Part shown: positions 63,060 to 64,000 of the stretch, in pieces
Layout of the letters: each line of letters opens with the position of its first letter
Position numbering within the stretch: position 1 is the stretch's first letter
DNA from: Dicaeum eximium
Lineage: Eukaryota > Chordata > Aves > Passeriformes > Dicaeidae
DNA length: 64,000 nt
Direction: 5' to 3'
Assembly (NCBI GenBank): GCA_013396995.1
Contig: VWZP01005658.1
Span: 2,290,807-2,354,806 of the forward strand
Made by a program: the position numbers and the translations under genes
Notes under the pieces: generated by a model
The model's database searches: none
What the model was told of the DNA's origin: nothing
Seen by the model: the letters and a program-made list of their open reading frames with translations, nothing else

Positions 63060-64000
63060 TCGTGAGCAGCCCCGGGTGCTCTGAGCTCGGTCGGGGGCGG
63101 AGGAAACCTCTGAGAAAATTCCCTAAGAGTCACTGGGCATCGCCGGAAGCCCATCGGGAAGCCTGTGCCCCACAAGTGCGCTGTCCCCGCGGGACCCGCC
63201 ACTCCGTGCCCTTTTCAGGCGCGTTTTGGGGATGTGGTCGTATTTAAAGCACCGGCGCTGCCTGGAGCTGCACCGCTGCTCACGCTGCCCTTCACACAGC
63301 GCTGTGGCTCCAGGGCACGGGAGAAAGCCCTGCCCGTTTTGGTTCCCACCTGGGGCAGGGAGTCTCGGGGCCCATCGCCGGCCAGCTGCCGGCTCGGTGC
63401 CAGCGGGCCCGGGGCAGGAGCGGGCCCGGGGCAGGAGCGAGCCCGGGGCGCTGGGCTCGGGCTGGCTGCCCGTGGGCCGGGGCAGCACCGCGCTCCGGCC
63501 ACTCCTCGACCGAAGGGGCCGCCCAGTGACCGGTGTTGTAAAAACACTGTAAAGAACTGCGGGCGGATGGATTTGTGGATTTTGATGGATCTGAGCTCTG
63601 TCACGAAGATCCAATGTGAGGGTTTTTTTAACGGTTTGGAGAACCTTTGAGAACTCCGAGTTGCCGCACAAACCAAGATAAGGGCGGTGGGGCTGGCCCT
63701 GGAATCCTCTAAGGCCCTTCAGGGTTTTTCCCACCTCCTCTGTTTTTCCCGTTACCGGCGCAGCTCCGCTCTGTGACGGGTGCCCGGTGAGGAGCCTCCC
63801 GCCGGGCTGTGCTGACGGGAGCGCCCCAGCAGAGAGGGGCTCCTGGCGGTGCGGGCTCGGTGCCGATCGGTGCGGGCTCTCCCCGGGGCCGGCCGTGAGG
63901 AGCAGGAGGAGCGCTGCAGCCCGAGGCCGGGCGGCGGGGCCGCCAATGGCGAGCGCGGGGCGGGCGGCGCCAATCGGGGCCGCCCCTCGGTGGCGGCGGC
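63060..64000 (+). promoter_or_regulatory. CpG island with CCAAT and GC boxes at the window edge; probable promoter of the next gene
   Basis: CpG-dense sequence rises from about 63,060 and is densest in the last 200 bp. CCAAT boxes on the plus strand are at 63,943-63,947 and 63,970-63,974, with a GC box (ggggcggg) between them. CCAAT pairs of this type usually lie 60-100 bp before a start site on the same strand. The gene would lie to the right, outside the window. Conserved order in vertebrates makes CHST2 the best guess. No exon of that gene can be shown here. Confidence 0.6.
63404..63449 (+). repeat. 17-bp GC-rich tandem repeat in the CpG island
   Basis: Two exact copies of cgggcccggggcaggag (63,404-63,420 and 63,421-63,437) followed by a partial copy cgagcccggggcg. 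A short tandem expansion within the island. Confidence 0.85.

Overview
This is a nuclear chromosomal window from a vertebrate, most likely a bird. The evidence is spliced genes with GT-AG introns, CpG-island promoters in an AT-rich background, and a truncated CR1 retroposon (about 39,498-39,856) of the type that dominates bird genomes. The gene order PAQR9 (minus) then U2SURP (plus) matches the known vertebrate block PAQR9-U2SURP-CHST2. A/C-rich and T/G-rich simple sequence is compatible with a passerine, but I cannot fix the species.

Layout. 1-3,250: AT-rich intergenic DNA, ending in the probable PAQR9 3' UTR with a six-unit 15-bp tandem repeat beside the stop codon. 3,252-4,466 (minus): intact single-exon PAQR9, a seven-helix PAQR receptor, inside a CpG island that continues to about 5,010 as its promoter. 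5,011-13,000: intergenic, with a small CpG islet (about 9,470-9,690), a 17-unit minisatellite with a two-unit higher-order repeat (11,311-11,936) and a second CpG island directly after it (11,937-12,460). 13,020-13,660: U2SURP promoter CpG island, with a YY1-type element overlapping the start codon.

13,190-52,396 (plus): the complete U2SURP (SR140) gene. I resolved 27 coding exons whose phases all join; their lengths sum to 2,964 nt, giving 987 codons plus stop. The product is a U2 snRNP-associated splicing factor with RRM, SURP, CID, acidic repeat, cwf21-like and C-terminal RS regions in order. Points of interest are a GC-AG intron of only 89 nt after exon 14, a possible 18-nt microexon in intron 2, and no recognisable match in intron 2 to a segment of about 44 residues that I remember in the human protein. 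The poly(A) signal is at 52,754. 52,790-62,800 is intergenic with no supportable gene. From about 63,060 a CpG island runs off the right edge; its last 60 bases carry two CCAAT boxes and a GC box, the promoter layout of a plus-strand gene just outside, by synteny probably CHST2.

How the genes relate: PAQR9 and U2SURP are divergent neighbours about 8.7 kb apart with no evident functional link. I found no operon, CRISPR, phage or other novel multi-gene system. The unusual material is structural: the minisatellites, a tandem palindrome cluster, the microexon candidate and the GC-AG intron.
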